7,387 bases of DNA from an uncultured Chloroflexota bacterium (GCA_903938075.1 CAJABS010000170.1:1-7387); one strand, 5' to 3'. Shown: positions 1-6,861, counted from the first letter of the stretch. Numbers and translations: made by a program. Notes: a model not told the origin generated them from the sequence alone.

Positions 1-34
1 CGCCAGCGCGCGGGCAGTCCGGCAGAGAACCCCC

Positions 35-57
35 TTGGCCCACTTCCGTTGGGCCGA
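35..57 (+). other. Short hairpin in the leader upstream of groL
   Basis: An inverted repeat pairs GGCCCA (37-42) with TGGGCC (50-55), a perfect 6-bp stem around the 7-nt loop CTTCCGT. A T-A pair and a T-G wobble extend it outward to 35-57. No T-run follows, so it is not a standard intrinsic terminator, and it does not match the CIRCE operator (TTAGCACTC-N9-GAGTGCTAA). It could be an mRNA-processing or stability element ahead of groL, or chance in GC-rich DNA. The first 34 bases carry no recognisable gene end. Confidence 0.35.
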
Positions 58-67
58 TTCAGCAACC

Positions 68-75
68 GGAGAGGA
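68..75 (+). promoter_or_regulatory. Ribosome binding site of groL
   Basis: GGAGAGGA lies 7 nt upstream of the ATG at 83, a good Shine-Dalgarno match at normal spacing. It decides the start. The reading frame stays open upstream to a TTG at 35 and on to the window edge, but those extra residues do not resemble GroEL, whereas translation from 83 begins with the typical MAKIIEFDE. Confidence 0.8.
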
Positions 76-82
76 ATCAACG

Positions 83-1708
83 ATGGCCAAGATCATCGAA
101 TTCGACGAGACCGCACGACGTGGTCTTGAACGCGGCATGAACCAGCTCGCCGACGCGGTGCGCGTCACCCTCGGCCCGAAGGGTCGCAACGTGGTGCTCG
201 ACAAGAAGTTCGGCGCCCCAACCATCACCAACGATGGTGTGACCATTGCACGCGACATTGAGCTCGAAGATCACTTCGAGAACATGGGCGCGCAGCTCCT
301 GAAGGAAGTCGCAACGAAGACGGACGATGTTGCCGGTGACGGCACCACGACCGCCGTTGTGCTCGGCCAGGCGCTCGTGACCGAGGGCCTCCGCAACGTT
401 GCCGCTGGTGCAAACCCAATGGTGATCAAGCGCGGACTCGACAAGGCGGTTGCCGCCGTTGTCGCCGAGATCAAGGCGCAGTCCCGCAAGGTTGAGACGC
501 GCGAGCAGATCGCTGCCGTCGCCTCGATCTCTGCCGCTGATCCAAGCGTCGGCGAGTTGATCGCCGAAGTGATGGAGAAGGTCGGCAAGGATGGCGTGAT
601 CACCGTGGAAGAGGGGCAGTCACTCGGACTCGACAAGGAGTACACCGAGGGGATGCAGTTCGACCGTGGCTACATCTCGGCCTACTTCGTGACGAACTCG
701 GATCGCATGGAGGCACAGCTCGACAACCCAGCGATCCTCATTACCGACAAGAAGATTTCGGCCGTTGCCGATGCACTCCCAGCACTTGAGAAGGCGGTCG
801 GCACTGGTCGACCACTCCTGATCATCGCTGAGGATGTGGACGGCGAGGCACTCGCCACGCTCGTGGTGAACAAGATCCGCGGCACCGTACAGGTGCTTGC
901 GGTGAAGGCGCCAGGCTTCGGCGACCGACGCAAGGAGATGCTCCGCGACATCGCGGTGCTGACCGGCGGAACGGTGATCTCGGAAGAGGTCGGCCGCAAG
1001 CTCGACAGCGTCACGGCCGAGGATCTCGGTACTGCACGACGTGTCGTTTCGACCAAGGACAACTCGACCATCGTTGATGGCGCGGGGAAGCCAGCCGAGA
1101 TCAAGGCGCGCATGGCGCAGATCAAGGCGCAGGTTGAAGAGACCACGTCGGACTATGACAAGGAGAAGCTCCAGGAGCGCCTCGCCAAGCTTTCGGGCGG
1201 CGTTGCAGTGATCAAGGTTGGCGCTGCCACCGAGGTCGAGCTCAAGGAGAAGAAGCACCGCATCGAGGATGCACTCTCAACGACCCGCGCGGCCGTGGAA
1301 GAGGGGATCGTCGCTGGCGGTGGCACCACGCTGCTTCAGTCGCGTGGCGCACTCGACAAGATCAAGCTTGAGGGCGACGAGCAGGTCGGGGTGGACATCG
1401 TCCGCCGCGCCCTTGAGGCTCCAGCCCGTCAGATCGCAGAGAACGCCGGCGCCCGTGGCGACGTCGTGATCGAGGCGATCCTCAAGGCAAAGAAGGGAAC
1501 CGGCTTTGACGCGTCGACCGACACCATGGTCGACATGTTCGAGAAGGGGATCGTCGACGCCGCAAAGGTGACGCGCTCTGCCCTGCAGAACGCCGCATCG
1601 GTCGCTGCGATGGTGCTCACGACCGAAGCAGTCGTCAGTGACATCCCAGAGAAGAAGGAGTCCGCAGCCCCAGGTGGCCACAGCCACGGCGGGGAGATGG
1701 ACTTCTAG
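83..1708 (+). CDS. groL: Chaperonin GroEL (Hsp60), 541 aa, complete
   Basis: GroEL forms a double-ring 14-mer in the cytoplasm that, with the GroES lid, encloses unfolded proteins and drives folding by ATP hydrolysis. The length is normal for the family (about 540-550 aa). Visible hallmarks are the N-terminal LGPKGRNV and NDGVTIARDIEL blocks, the nucleotide-binding GDGTTT loop with D86-G87-T88, the equatorial segment IEDALS with D396 (counterpart of the hydrolysis Asp398 of E. coli), the GGGTTLL segment, and SALQNAASVA near the C-terminus. The protein contains no Cys or Trp. The tail reads HSHGGEMDF instead of GGM repeats. No groES is seen in the 82 bp upstream, so either groES lies further left or this is a groES-independent copy. 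A strong terminator follows the stop. Eleven of the 12 proline codons are CCA, unlike the downstream genes, which fits strong expression with codon selection. Confidence 0.98.
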   Translation: MAKIIEFDETARRGLERGMNQLADAVRVTLGPKGRNVVLDKKFGAPTITNDGVTIARDIELEDHFENMGAQLLKEVATKTDDVAGDGTTTAVVLGQALVTEGLRNVAAGANPMVIKRGLDKAVAAVVAEIKAQSRKVETREQIAAVASISAADPSVGELIAEVMEKVGKDGVITVEEGQSLGLDKEYTEGMQFDRGYISAYFVTNSDRMEAQLDNPAILITDKKISAVADALPALEKAVGTGRPLLIIAEDVDGEALATLVVNKIRGTVQVLAVKAPGFGDRRKEMLRDIAVLTGGTVISEEVGRKLDSVTAEDLGTARRVVSTKDNSTIVDGAGKPAEIKARMAQIKAQVEETTSDYDKEKLQERLAKLSGGVAVIKVGAATEVELKEKKHRIEDALSTTRAAVEEGIVAGGGTTLLQSRGALDKIKLEGDEQVGVDIVRRALEAPARQIAENAGARGDVVIEAILKAKKGTGFDASTDTMVDMFEKGIVDAAKVTRSALQNAASVAAMVLTTEAVVSDIPEKKESAAPGGHSHGGEMDF

Positions 1709-1727
1709 TACCTACTTCGCACCTAGT

Positions 1728-1768
1728 GAAGAGGACTCTCGGCGGGGCCGAGGGTCCTCTTCGTTTTT
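1728..1768 (+). terminator. Intrinsic terminator of groL
   Basis: A 16-bp stem pairs 1728-1743 (GAAGAGGACTCTCGGC) with 1747-1762 (GCCGAGGGTCCTCTTC) around a GGG loop. Fifteen pairs are Watson-Crick and one is a G-U wobble (T1737 with G1753). The stem is followed by GTTTTT at 1763-1768. It starts 19 nt after the groL stop and has no matching T-run in the reverse orientation, so it terminates + strand transcription only. It should isolate groL from pcrA. Confidence 0.93.
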
Positions 1769-1784
1769 CGTGGGCGGAGGGTGG

Positions 1785-1803
1785 CGGGCGGTAGAATACT
1801 CGG
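1785..1803 (+). promoter_or_regulatory. Putative -10 element for leaderless pcrA transcription
   Basis: TAGAAT at 1792-1797 fits the bacterial -10 consensus (TANNNT) and lies exactly 6 nt before the GTG start at 1804. A transcript starting about 6-8 nt after the -10 element would begin at or next to the start codon. There is no Shine-Dalgarno sequence, and no TTGACA-like box at normal -35 spacing; the preceding DNA is G-rich (CGGGCGG at 1785-1791). Because groL ends in a strong terminator just upstream, pcrA needs its own promoter and this is the only candidate seen in the gap. An element of the same design precedes gatC. Confidence 0.6.
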
Positions 1804-4443
1804 GTGAGCCTCCCCCTTGATCCCACGGGTGAACCATCGCCGGCGGAGCGTTCCACCCCAGCGCGCGCCCCGCTCTCTGGAGAGGCGCTGAGCGCCGTTG
1901 AGGAGCGCATCCTCGCCCCGCTGAACGATGCTCAGCGCCGTGCCGTGACCACGACTGCGGGCCCGCTGCTGGTGCTCGCTGGAGCCGGGTCTGGGAAGAC
2001 GCGGGTGATCACGCACCGCATCGCCTGGCTGATTCAACATGAGGGTGTCGCCCCGTGGAAGATCCTTGCCGTGACCTTCACCAACAAGGCCGCCGCCGAG
2101 ATGCGCGACCGCCTGCACGAGATGATTGGCGAATCGGCACGCGACGTAGCGATGGGCACCTTCCACAGCCTCTGCGCGCGAATGCTGCGCCGCGATGGCG
2201 AAGCGATCGGGCTGCCCAAGGGCTTCACGATCTATGACGCTGATGATCAGGCGCGGGTAATCAAGGGGTTCCTGAAAGAGGACGACCTTCCAGCGACGGG
2301 GGAGACGAAGCCGAGCCTGATCCTGGGCGCCATCAGCCGAGCGAAGAACGATGGCCTCACCGCCGACCAGATGGAGGATCGCGCGATCACGCATCACGAG
2401 CGCCTCGTCGCTCGCTTTGCGCGGCGCTACGCAGCCGAGCTGAAGCGCCTCGATGCACTTGACTTTGATGACCTGCTTCTTGAGGGGCTGCGCCTACTGC
2501 AGGAGGCGCCCGCTGTTGCCGACCGCTACCGAGCGAAGTGGGAGTACCTGCACGTTGATGAGTACCAGGACACCAACCGCATCCAGTACACCTGGGTGCG
2601 GGAGCTCGCCGCCAAACACGGCAATCTCTGCGTGGTGGGTGACGACGACCAGTCCATCTATAGCTGGCGTGGCGCAGACATTCGCAACATTCTCGACTTT
2701 GAGCGCGACTGGCCAACCGCAGAGGTCGTGCCGCTTGAGCAGAATTACCGATCAACGCAAACCATCCTTGATGCTGCGCACGGCGTCGTCTCCAACAATC
2801 AGGGTCGCAAGAAGAAGAAGCTCTGGACGGAGCTCGAGGGTGGTGACCAGATCACCGTCTACGGCGCGTTTGACCCTGAAGATGAGGCGGGGTGGATCGT
2901 GCGCCGGATTGAAGAGGCTTCGGCTGCCGTAACCGGTCGTCGCGCGGATTCGCCAGCGCCCGTTAGCCTGAACGAGATTGCCATCCTCTATCGCACCAAC
3001 GCACAGTCGCGCGCAATTGAAGAGGCACTGTTGCGCTCAAGTGTTCCGTACCAGTTGATTGGCGGCACACGCTTCTACCAGCGCCGTGAGGTGAAGGATG
3101 CGCTGGCCTGGCTCCGCGTGCTGCGCAGTGACACTGATCGTATTTCGTATGAGCGCATCCTCAACGTGCCGCCACGCGGCATCGGCGACAAAACAATTGA
3201 ACTGCTGCGTGCCGCTGCCGCGCCGAGCGTGAGCGCGCCGGACGGCACCCCATACGGCCATGTCATCGCCGCAGCTGGTCGTGGCGAAGTAGCGGGTGTG
3301 AACACGCGCGCACGGAACTCCCTTGCTGGCATTGCTGACGTGATCAGCCGGCTGCGCGACCGTATCGCGGCCGTCACGCTTCCAGAGTTGCTTGATGGGG
3401 TCTACTCAGAGTCGGGCCTACGCGCACATCTCGCCTCAGAGGGTGTGGAGGGGGAGGAGCGCTGGGCGAACCTTCTCGAGCTCCGCGGTATCTCTGGGCG
3501 ATTCATGGAGCTCGCCCCACTCGATGCACTCGACCGTTTCGTCGAAGACACCGCGCTGGTTGCGGATCAGGATGCCTTTGATGGCGATGCAGAGCGCGTC
3601 ACACTCATCACCCTCCACGCGGCAAAGGGGCTGGAGTGGCCGACGGTCTTTATCTCGGGGCTGACCGAAGGACTCTTCCCCCACAGTCGGGCGCTGATGG
3701 ACCAGGAGCAGATGGAGGAGGAGCGTCGCCTCTGCTACGTCGGAATCACCCGCGCAAAGCGTCGCCTGAGTCTCTCGTACGCCCTCCGCCGCGGCTGGGG
3801 TGATGGCGATGGCGCGCCGTCGCGCTTCCTTGCGGAGATTCCAGAGGAGCTACTCGACGTGGCAAACGACGACGATCCGCGTGCCGATGGTGAGACGCGA
3901 TTTGGCCGTGGCTTCCGCTCGGCGCGCGCAGGATTTGCCGGCGGCGAGTCGTGGCGCGAGGGGAGTGGCACGCCGGGGGCACCGAGCGGCGCCTTCCGTC
4001 CTGGGCGCGACCTAGAGGCGAGGCGACGCGCCTACAGCGCAGGTGCACGCTCTGGCTCCCTCCGCGTGCCCGATACCGATGGGATCGACGAGGCACCCGA
4101 CGATGACGAGTTCATTGGCGAGGCGCCAGAGCTCATGCAGCCGGTGGGTCGGATTCCCCCATGGGCGGCGACGGGGCGCGGAGCGGCAAGTGCGCCGCCA
4201 CAGGCGGCAGGCACGCCCGTACTCCCACCACTTCGACCGCGTGTCTCTGCGCCAGCGCGTGTTCGCATCCCAGGTGAGCGCTACTTCCGTGATGGTGATC
4301 GCGTGCTGCACGCCTCGTTCGGTGAGGGGATCGTCGTTACATCGAAACTGACCCGCCACGATGAAGAGGTCACGATCGCCTTCGCCGGGTCGGGCGTGAA
4401 GACGCTCGCGGCAAGCATCGCCAATCTGGAGGTTCAGGGATGA
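1804..4443 (+). CDS. pcrA: ATP-dependent DNA helicase PcrA/UvrD (SF1A), 879 aa
   Basis: A 3'-5' single-strand DNA translocase and helicase of the UvrD/PcrA/Rep family, acting in nucleotide excision repair, replication restart and removal of RecA or stalled RNA polymerase. Motifs in order: Q motif LNDAQ (40-44), Walker A AGAGSGKT (59-66), Ia TFTNKAAAEM (91-100), GTFHS (118-122), Walker B VDEYQD (251-256), III GDDDQSIYSWRG (279-290), IV QNYRS (313-317), V TLHAAKGLEW (603-612), VI YVGITRAK (645-652). Residues 686-823 are a Gly/Arg/Pro-rich, probably disordered linker. Residues 824-879 (GERYFRDGDRVLHASFGEGIV and following) look like the C-terminal Tudor-like domain that binds RNA polymerase in PcrA. 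The GTG start is forced: an in-frame TAG lies at 1792 and no in-frame ATG occurs before M100, which is inside the helicase core. At 879 aa it exceeds usual PcrA/UvrD1 (about 720-780 aa) because of a 39-aa N-terminal lead and the long linker. The 3' end overlaps ligA by ATGA. Confidence 0.96.
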   Translation: MSLPLDPTGEPSPAERSTPARAPLSGEALSAVEERILAPLNDAQRRAVTTTAGPLLVLAGAGSGKTRVITHRIAWLIQHEGVAPWKILAVTFTNKAAAEMRDRLHEMIGESARDVAMGTFHSLCARMLRRDGEAIGLPKGFTIYDADDQARVIKGFLKEDDLPATGETKPSLILGAISRAKNDGLTADQMEDRAITHHERLVARFARRYAAELKRLDALDFDDLLLEGLRLLQEAPAVADRYRAKWEYLHVDEYQDTNRIQYTWVRELAAKHGNLCVVGDDDQSIYSWRGADIRNILDFERDWPTAEVVPLEQNYRSTQTILDAAHGVVSNNQGRKKKKLWTELEGGDQITVYGAFDPEDEAGWIVRRIEEASAAVTGRRADSPAPVSLNEIAILYRTNAQSRAIEEALLRSSVPYQLIGGTRFYQRREVKDALAWLRVLRSDTDRISYERILNVPPRGIGDKTIELLRAAAAPSVSAPDGTPYGHVIAAAGRGEVAGVNTRARNSLAGIADVISRLRDRIAAVTLPELLDGVYSESGLRAHLASEGVEGEERWANLLELRGISGRFMELAPLDALDRFVEDTALVADQDAFDGDAERVTLITLHAAKGLEWPTVFISGLTEGLFPHSRALMDQEQMEEERRLCYVGITRAKRRLSLSYALRRGWGDGDGAPSRFLAEIPEELLDVANDDDPRADGETRFGRGFRSARAGFAGGESWREGSGTPGAPSGAFRPGRDLEARRRAYSAGARSGSLRVPDTDGIDEAPDDDEFIGEAPELMQPVGRIPPWAATGRGAASAPPQAAGTPVLPPLRPRVSAPARVRIPGERYFRDGDRVLHASFGEGIVVTSKLTRHDEEVTIAFAGSGVKTLAASIANLEVQG
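4428..4432 (+). promoter_or_regulatory. Shine-Dalgarno of ligA inside the end of pcrA
   Basis: GGAGG lies 7 nt before the ligA ATG at 4440, embedded in the last codons of pcrA. With the ATGA stop/start overlap (4440-4443) it points to coupled translation of PcrA and LigA from one mRNA, and it confirms the ligA start. Confidence 0.8.
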
Positions 4444-6530
4444 GCGGCAAGGCTCTCACACCAGGGGCGCGCTATCGCGAACTTGTGACGGCCATCAACG
4501 AGGCGGATCGCCGCTACTACGTTGACGATGCCCCAACGCTTACCGACGCCGAATACGACGCGCTACGTGTTGAGCTCAACGCCCTTGAAGCGGCACACCC
4601 AGAACTCGTTACGCCAGACTCGCCATCCCAGCGTGTTGGGCCGAGCGCAGATGATCGCGTGGAGCCTGCCGTCAAACTGACCGAGGTGCGACACGAGCGC
4701 CCGATGTTGAGCCTCTCGAACGCCTTCTCGCCCGAAGAGGTCGCCGACTTCGCTGCCAGCGCGGCGAAGGGACTTGGAGGCCGTGAGCCCGAACTCGTTG
4801 CTGAGCTAAAGATTGATGGGCTCGCAATAAGCCTGATGTATGAGCGGGGCCAACTAGTTCGTGCGGCAACGCGGGGCGACGGCACGACCGGTGAAGATGT
4901 CACGGCGAACGTGCGCACGATTCGAGCCATTCCCGCAACGCTGAAGCAGCCTGCAACCTGCGAGGTGCGCGGGGAGATCTACATGCCGAAGCCTTCATTC
5001 GCTGCACTCAACGCGGAGCGGGCAGCAGCAGATCTGCCGCTGTACGCAAATCCGCGCAACTCAGCTGCTGGATCACTCCGCCAGAAAGATGCCGCGATCA
5101 CCGCGCAGCGCAACCTCTCGTTCTTCGCCTATCAGCTCTTTGAGGAGCCAGCGCCGGCGGCGCAGAGCGCAGCGCTCCGTCGGCTGCATGAGCTGGGGCT
5201 CCCAACGGAGCAGAACGCACGTGCAGGTCTCACTGGCACGAGTGCCGCCTCGTTCCTCGCTGAGTGGGTTGAGAAGCGCCGCACCCTGGAGTACGAGACC
5301 GATGGCGCGGTACTGAAGGTCGATGCGGTCGCTGACCAGGAGCAGCTCGGCTATATCGCACGCTCACCAAAATGGGCGATCGCCTACAAGTTCCCCCCAG
5401 AGCAGGTAACGACAAAGCTGCTTGGCATTAGCGTCGAGGTTGGCCGTACCGGCTACCTCACACCAGTGGCAGAGATGGAGCCGGTCCTAGTGGCCGGTTC
5501 AACGGTGCGACGCGCGACGCTCCACAACATCGATGAGATCCGCCGCAAGGATGTGCGTGTGGGAGATATCGTCGTGCTGCAGAAGGCGGGCGATGTGATT
5601 CCTGAGGTTGTGCGTGGCCTCGCGGAGCGCCGCACTGCGCCGCTCCCGGAATTCACGATGCCAACGTCCTGTCCATCCTGCGGCACAGCGGTCGTACGCG
5701 ATGAGGTGCGCCATCGCTGCCCCAATCGCGCCTGCCCGGCGCAGAACTTTGAAACGTTGCGGTACGCCGTTGGCCGTGGTGCGCTCGACCTTGAGGGTGT
5801 CGGCGAGAAGTTGCTCGCACAGCTCGTAGAGCGTGGGGTGGTTCGCCGCCTCGGTGATCTCTATCGCCTGACCGCCGAGCAGCTCGATGGGCTCGATCGC
5901 ATGGGGAGCCTGAGTGACACCTCACGTCGCGAGGGTCCGAACCGCATCAGCAACGTGCTCGGGATGATCGAGGCGCGCCGAAGTCGTGAGCTGTGGCGCA
6001 TCATCGTCGCGCTTGGCATTCGCCATGTTGGCGAGGCGACGGCGAAGGATTTGGCGGCAGAGCTACAGCGCCGGGTGCCGCCAACAAGCGGACCTGCCTG
6101 GGGGCGCGCTGTACTCGCCACACTGCGCTCAATGACTACCGACGAGTTCACCGCGATCGCAGGGGTCGGGGAGGTGGTTGCGGAGAGCATCGTCTCCGCG
6201 TTCGCTACGGGTCTGGCGGGAGAATCCCTTGAAGACCTGTTTGACGCCGGACTCATCGCCGTTCCCGCTGCTGTCACGCCAAGCGTGGCGGGTGGCCCGC
6301 TCGCAGGGGAGGTGGTGGTGGTAACGGGAACCCTGACCGCAACGGGCTGGAGTCGACGCGAGGCGCAGGATCGCATCGCTGCGGCGGGGGGTACGGTTGC
6401 CGACGCCGTGACCGCAAAGACGACGCTGCTCGTGGCGGGAGAGAAGGCGGGCTCCAAGCGGGCCGCCGCCGAGAAGCTGGGCATCACGATCGTGGACGAG
6501 GCGGGCTTCGTCGCGCTCCTGGGGGGTTGA
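4440..6530 (+). CDS. ligA: NAD+-dependent DNA ligase LigA, 696 aa, complete
   Basis: LigA seals 5'-phosphate/3'-OH nicks in duplex DNA using NAD+, joining Okazaki fragments and completing repair. All family domains are present. Domain Ia, which binds the NMN half of NAD+, shows Y26-Y27 and D36, Y39, D40 in TDAEYD. The adenylation domain has nucleophile K124 in ELKIDG, then YETDGAVLK (285-293) and SPKWAIAYKF (309-318). The OB fold begins near VGRTGYLTPVA (334-344). A Cys4 zinc finger uses C411, C414, C427 and C432. Helix-hairpin-helix repeats follow (about 440-610), and the C-terminal BRCT domain is at about 618-696. Length is near the usual 670 aa; the excess comes partly from additions in the HhH region, where MGSLSDTSRREGPNRISNV (488-506) replaces the usual compact GEKSAxNL-type hairpin. 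The gene is translationally coupled to pcrA and ends 25 bp before gatC. No key residue is missing, so it should be active. Confidence 0.98.
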   Translation: MSGKALTPGARYRELVTAINEADRRYYVDDAPTLTDAEYDALRVELNALEAAHPELVTPDSPSQRVGPSADDRVEPAVKLTEVRHERPMLSLSNAFSPEEVADFAASAAKGLGGREPELVAELKIDGLAISLMYERGQLVRAATRGDGTTGEDVTANVRTIRAIPATLKQPATCEVRGEIYMPKPSFAALNAERAAADLPLYANPRNSAAGSLRQKDAAITAQRNLSFFAYQLFEEPAPAAQSAALRRLHELGLPTEQNARAGLTGTSAASFLAEWVEKRRTLEYETDGAVLKVDAVADQEQLGYIARSPKWAIAYKFPPEQVTTKLLGISVEVGRTGYLTPVAEMEPVLVAGSTVRRATLHNIDEIRRKDVRVGDIVVLQKAGDVIPEVVRGLAERRTAPLPEFTMPTSCPSCGTAVVRDEVRHRCPNRACPAQNFETLRYAVGRGALDLEGVGEKLLAQLVERGVVRRLGDLYRLTAEQLDGLDRMGSLSDTSRREGPNRISNVLGMIEARRSRELWRIIVALGIRHVGEATAKDLAAELQRRVPPTSGPAWGRAVLATLRSMTTDEFTAIAGVGEVVAESIVSAFATGLAGESLEDLFDAGLIAVPAAVTPSVAGGPLAGEVVVVTGTLTATGWSRREAQDRIAAAGGTVADAVTAKTTLLVAGEKAGSKRAAAEKLGITIVDEAGFVALLGG

Positions 6531-6535
6531 GCCGT

Positions 6536-6555
6536 CGGGCGGGTAGGATTCCCGC
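6536..6555 (+). promoter_or_regulatory. Putative -10 element before gatC, twin of the pcrA element
   Basis: TAGGAT at 6544-6549 lies exactly 6 nt before the gatC ATG, the same distance as TAGAAT before pcrA, and is also preceded by CGGGCGG (6536-6542). No -35 box is seen at the expected distance. It may drive a leaderless gatCA transcript in addition to read-through from ligA. The alternative is that AGGA (6545-6548), 7 nt from the ATG, is a weak Shine-Dalgarno; the sequence alone cannot separate the two. Confidence 0.5.
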
Positions 6556-6861
6556 ATGAGTGACCTGACCCGCGCCGAAGTAGAACGCGTCGCTGCACTT
6601 GCCCGCCTCGGCCTCACGAGCGACGAGTTAGGGAAGCTCCAGGGCGACCTGAACCTGATCCTTGAGCAGTGGGCCCACCTTGCCGACGTGGACACCTCAA
6701 GCGTGCCACCGAGCGCACAGACGATCGTTCAGGCGATGCCGCTGCGTGAGGACACCGCTGAGCCATCCCTCGCAGTTGACGATGCCCTCCAGAACGCACC
6801 GGCCCGGAGCGGCGACTTTGTGCGCGTGCAGGCGATCCTCTCTGAGGAGGCCGACGGATGA
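6556..6861 (+). CDS. gatC: Asp/Glu-tRNA amidotransferase subunit GatC, 101 aa
   Basis: GatC is the small subunit of the GatCAB complex, which converts Glu-tRNA(Gln) to Gln-tRNA(Gln) and Asp-tRNA(Asn) to Asn-tRNA(Asn). It wraps around the GatA-GatB interface and stabilises GatA. The sequence has the family N-terminus (LTRAEVERVAALARLGLT, residues 4-21), a central helix (LGKLQGDLNLILEQWAHLADVDTS) and the MPLREDTAEPSLAVDDALQNAP segment, matching the usual 'R-D ... L...N AP' pattern. Length is typical (about 95-100 aa). An in-frame TAG at 6544 rules out an earlier start. The 3' end overlaps gatA by ATGA. The short 25-bp gap after ligA allows co-transcription, but a possible promoter lies in it. 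Confidence 0.95.
   Translation: MSDLTRAEVERVAALARLGLTSDELGKLQGDLNLILEQWAHLADVDTSSVPPSAQTIVQAMPLREDTAEPSLAVDDALQNAPARSGDFVRVQAILSEEADG
6844..6850 (+). promoter_or_regulatory. Shine-Dalgarno of gatA inside the end of gatC
   Basis: GAGGAGG lies 7 nt before the gatA ATG at 6858, within the last gatC codons. With the ATGA overlap (6858-6861) this indicates coupled translation, as expected for subunits needed in 1:1 ratio, and it supports the chosen gatA start. Confidence 0.8.

Noticed and set aside
35..57. Intrinsic terminator or CIRCE operator before groL
   Set aside because: The hairpin lacks a following T-run and its sequence does not match the CIRCE consensus, so it is listed only as an unassigned hairpin.
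35..82. N-terminal extension of GroEL from a TTG at 35
   Set aside because: The extra 16 residues have no GroEL similarity, and the Shine-Dalgarno at 68-75 points to the ATG at 83.
620..1258. 212-codon open frame on the - strand inside groL
   Set aside because: It is antisense to the conserved GroEL apical domain. Such open frames are common opposite groEL because of its codon bias; no independent evidence for a gene.
1723..2397. 224-codon open frame on the - strand over the groL-pcrA gap and the pcrA N-terminus
   Set aside because: It reads through the groL terminator hairpin and opposite the conserved Walker A region of pcrA; there is no family signature or plausible ribosome site.
5861..6598. 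245-codon open frame on the - strand across the end of ligA
   Set aside because: It lies wholly opposite well-supported ligA and the gatC start, and its translation is Arg/Ser/Ala/Pro-rich with no recognisable motif, typical of antisense frames in GC-rich genes.
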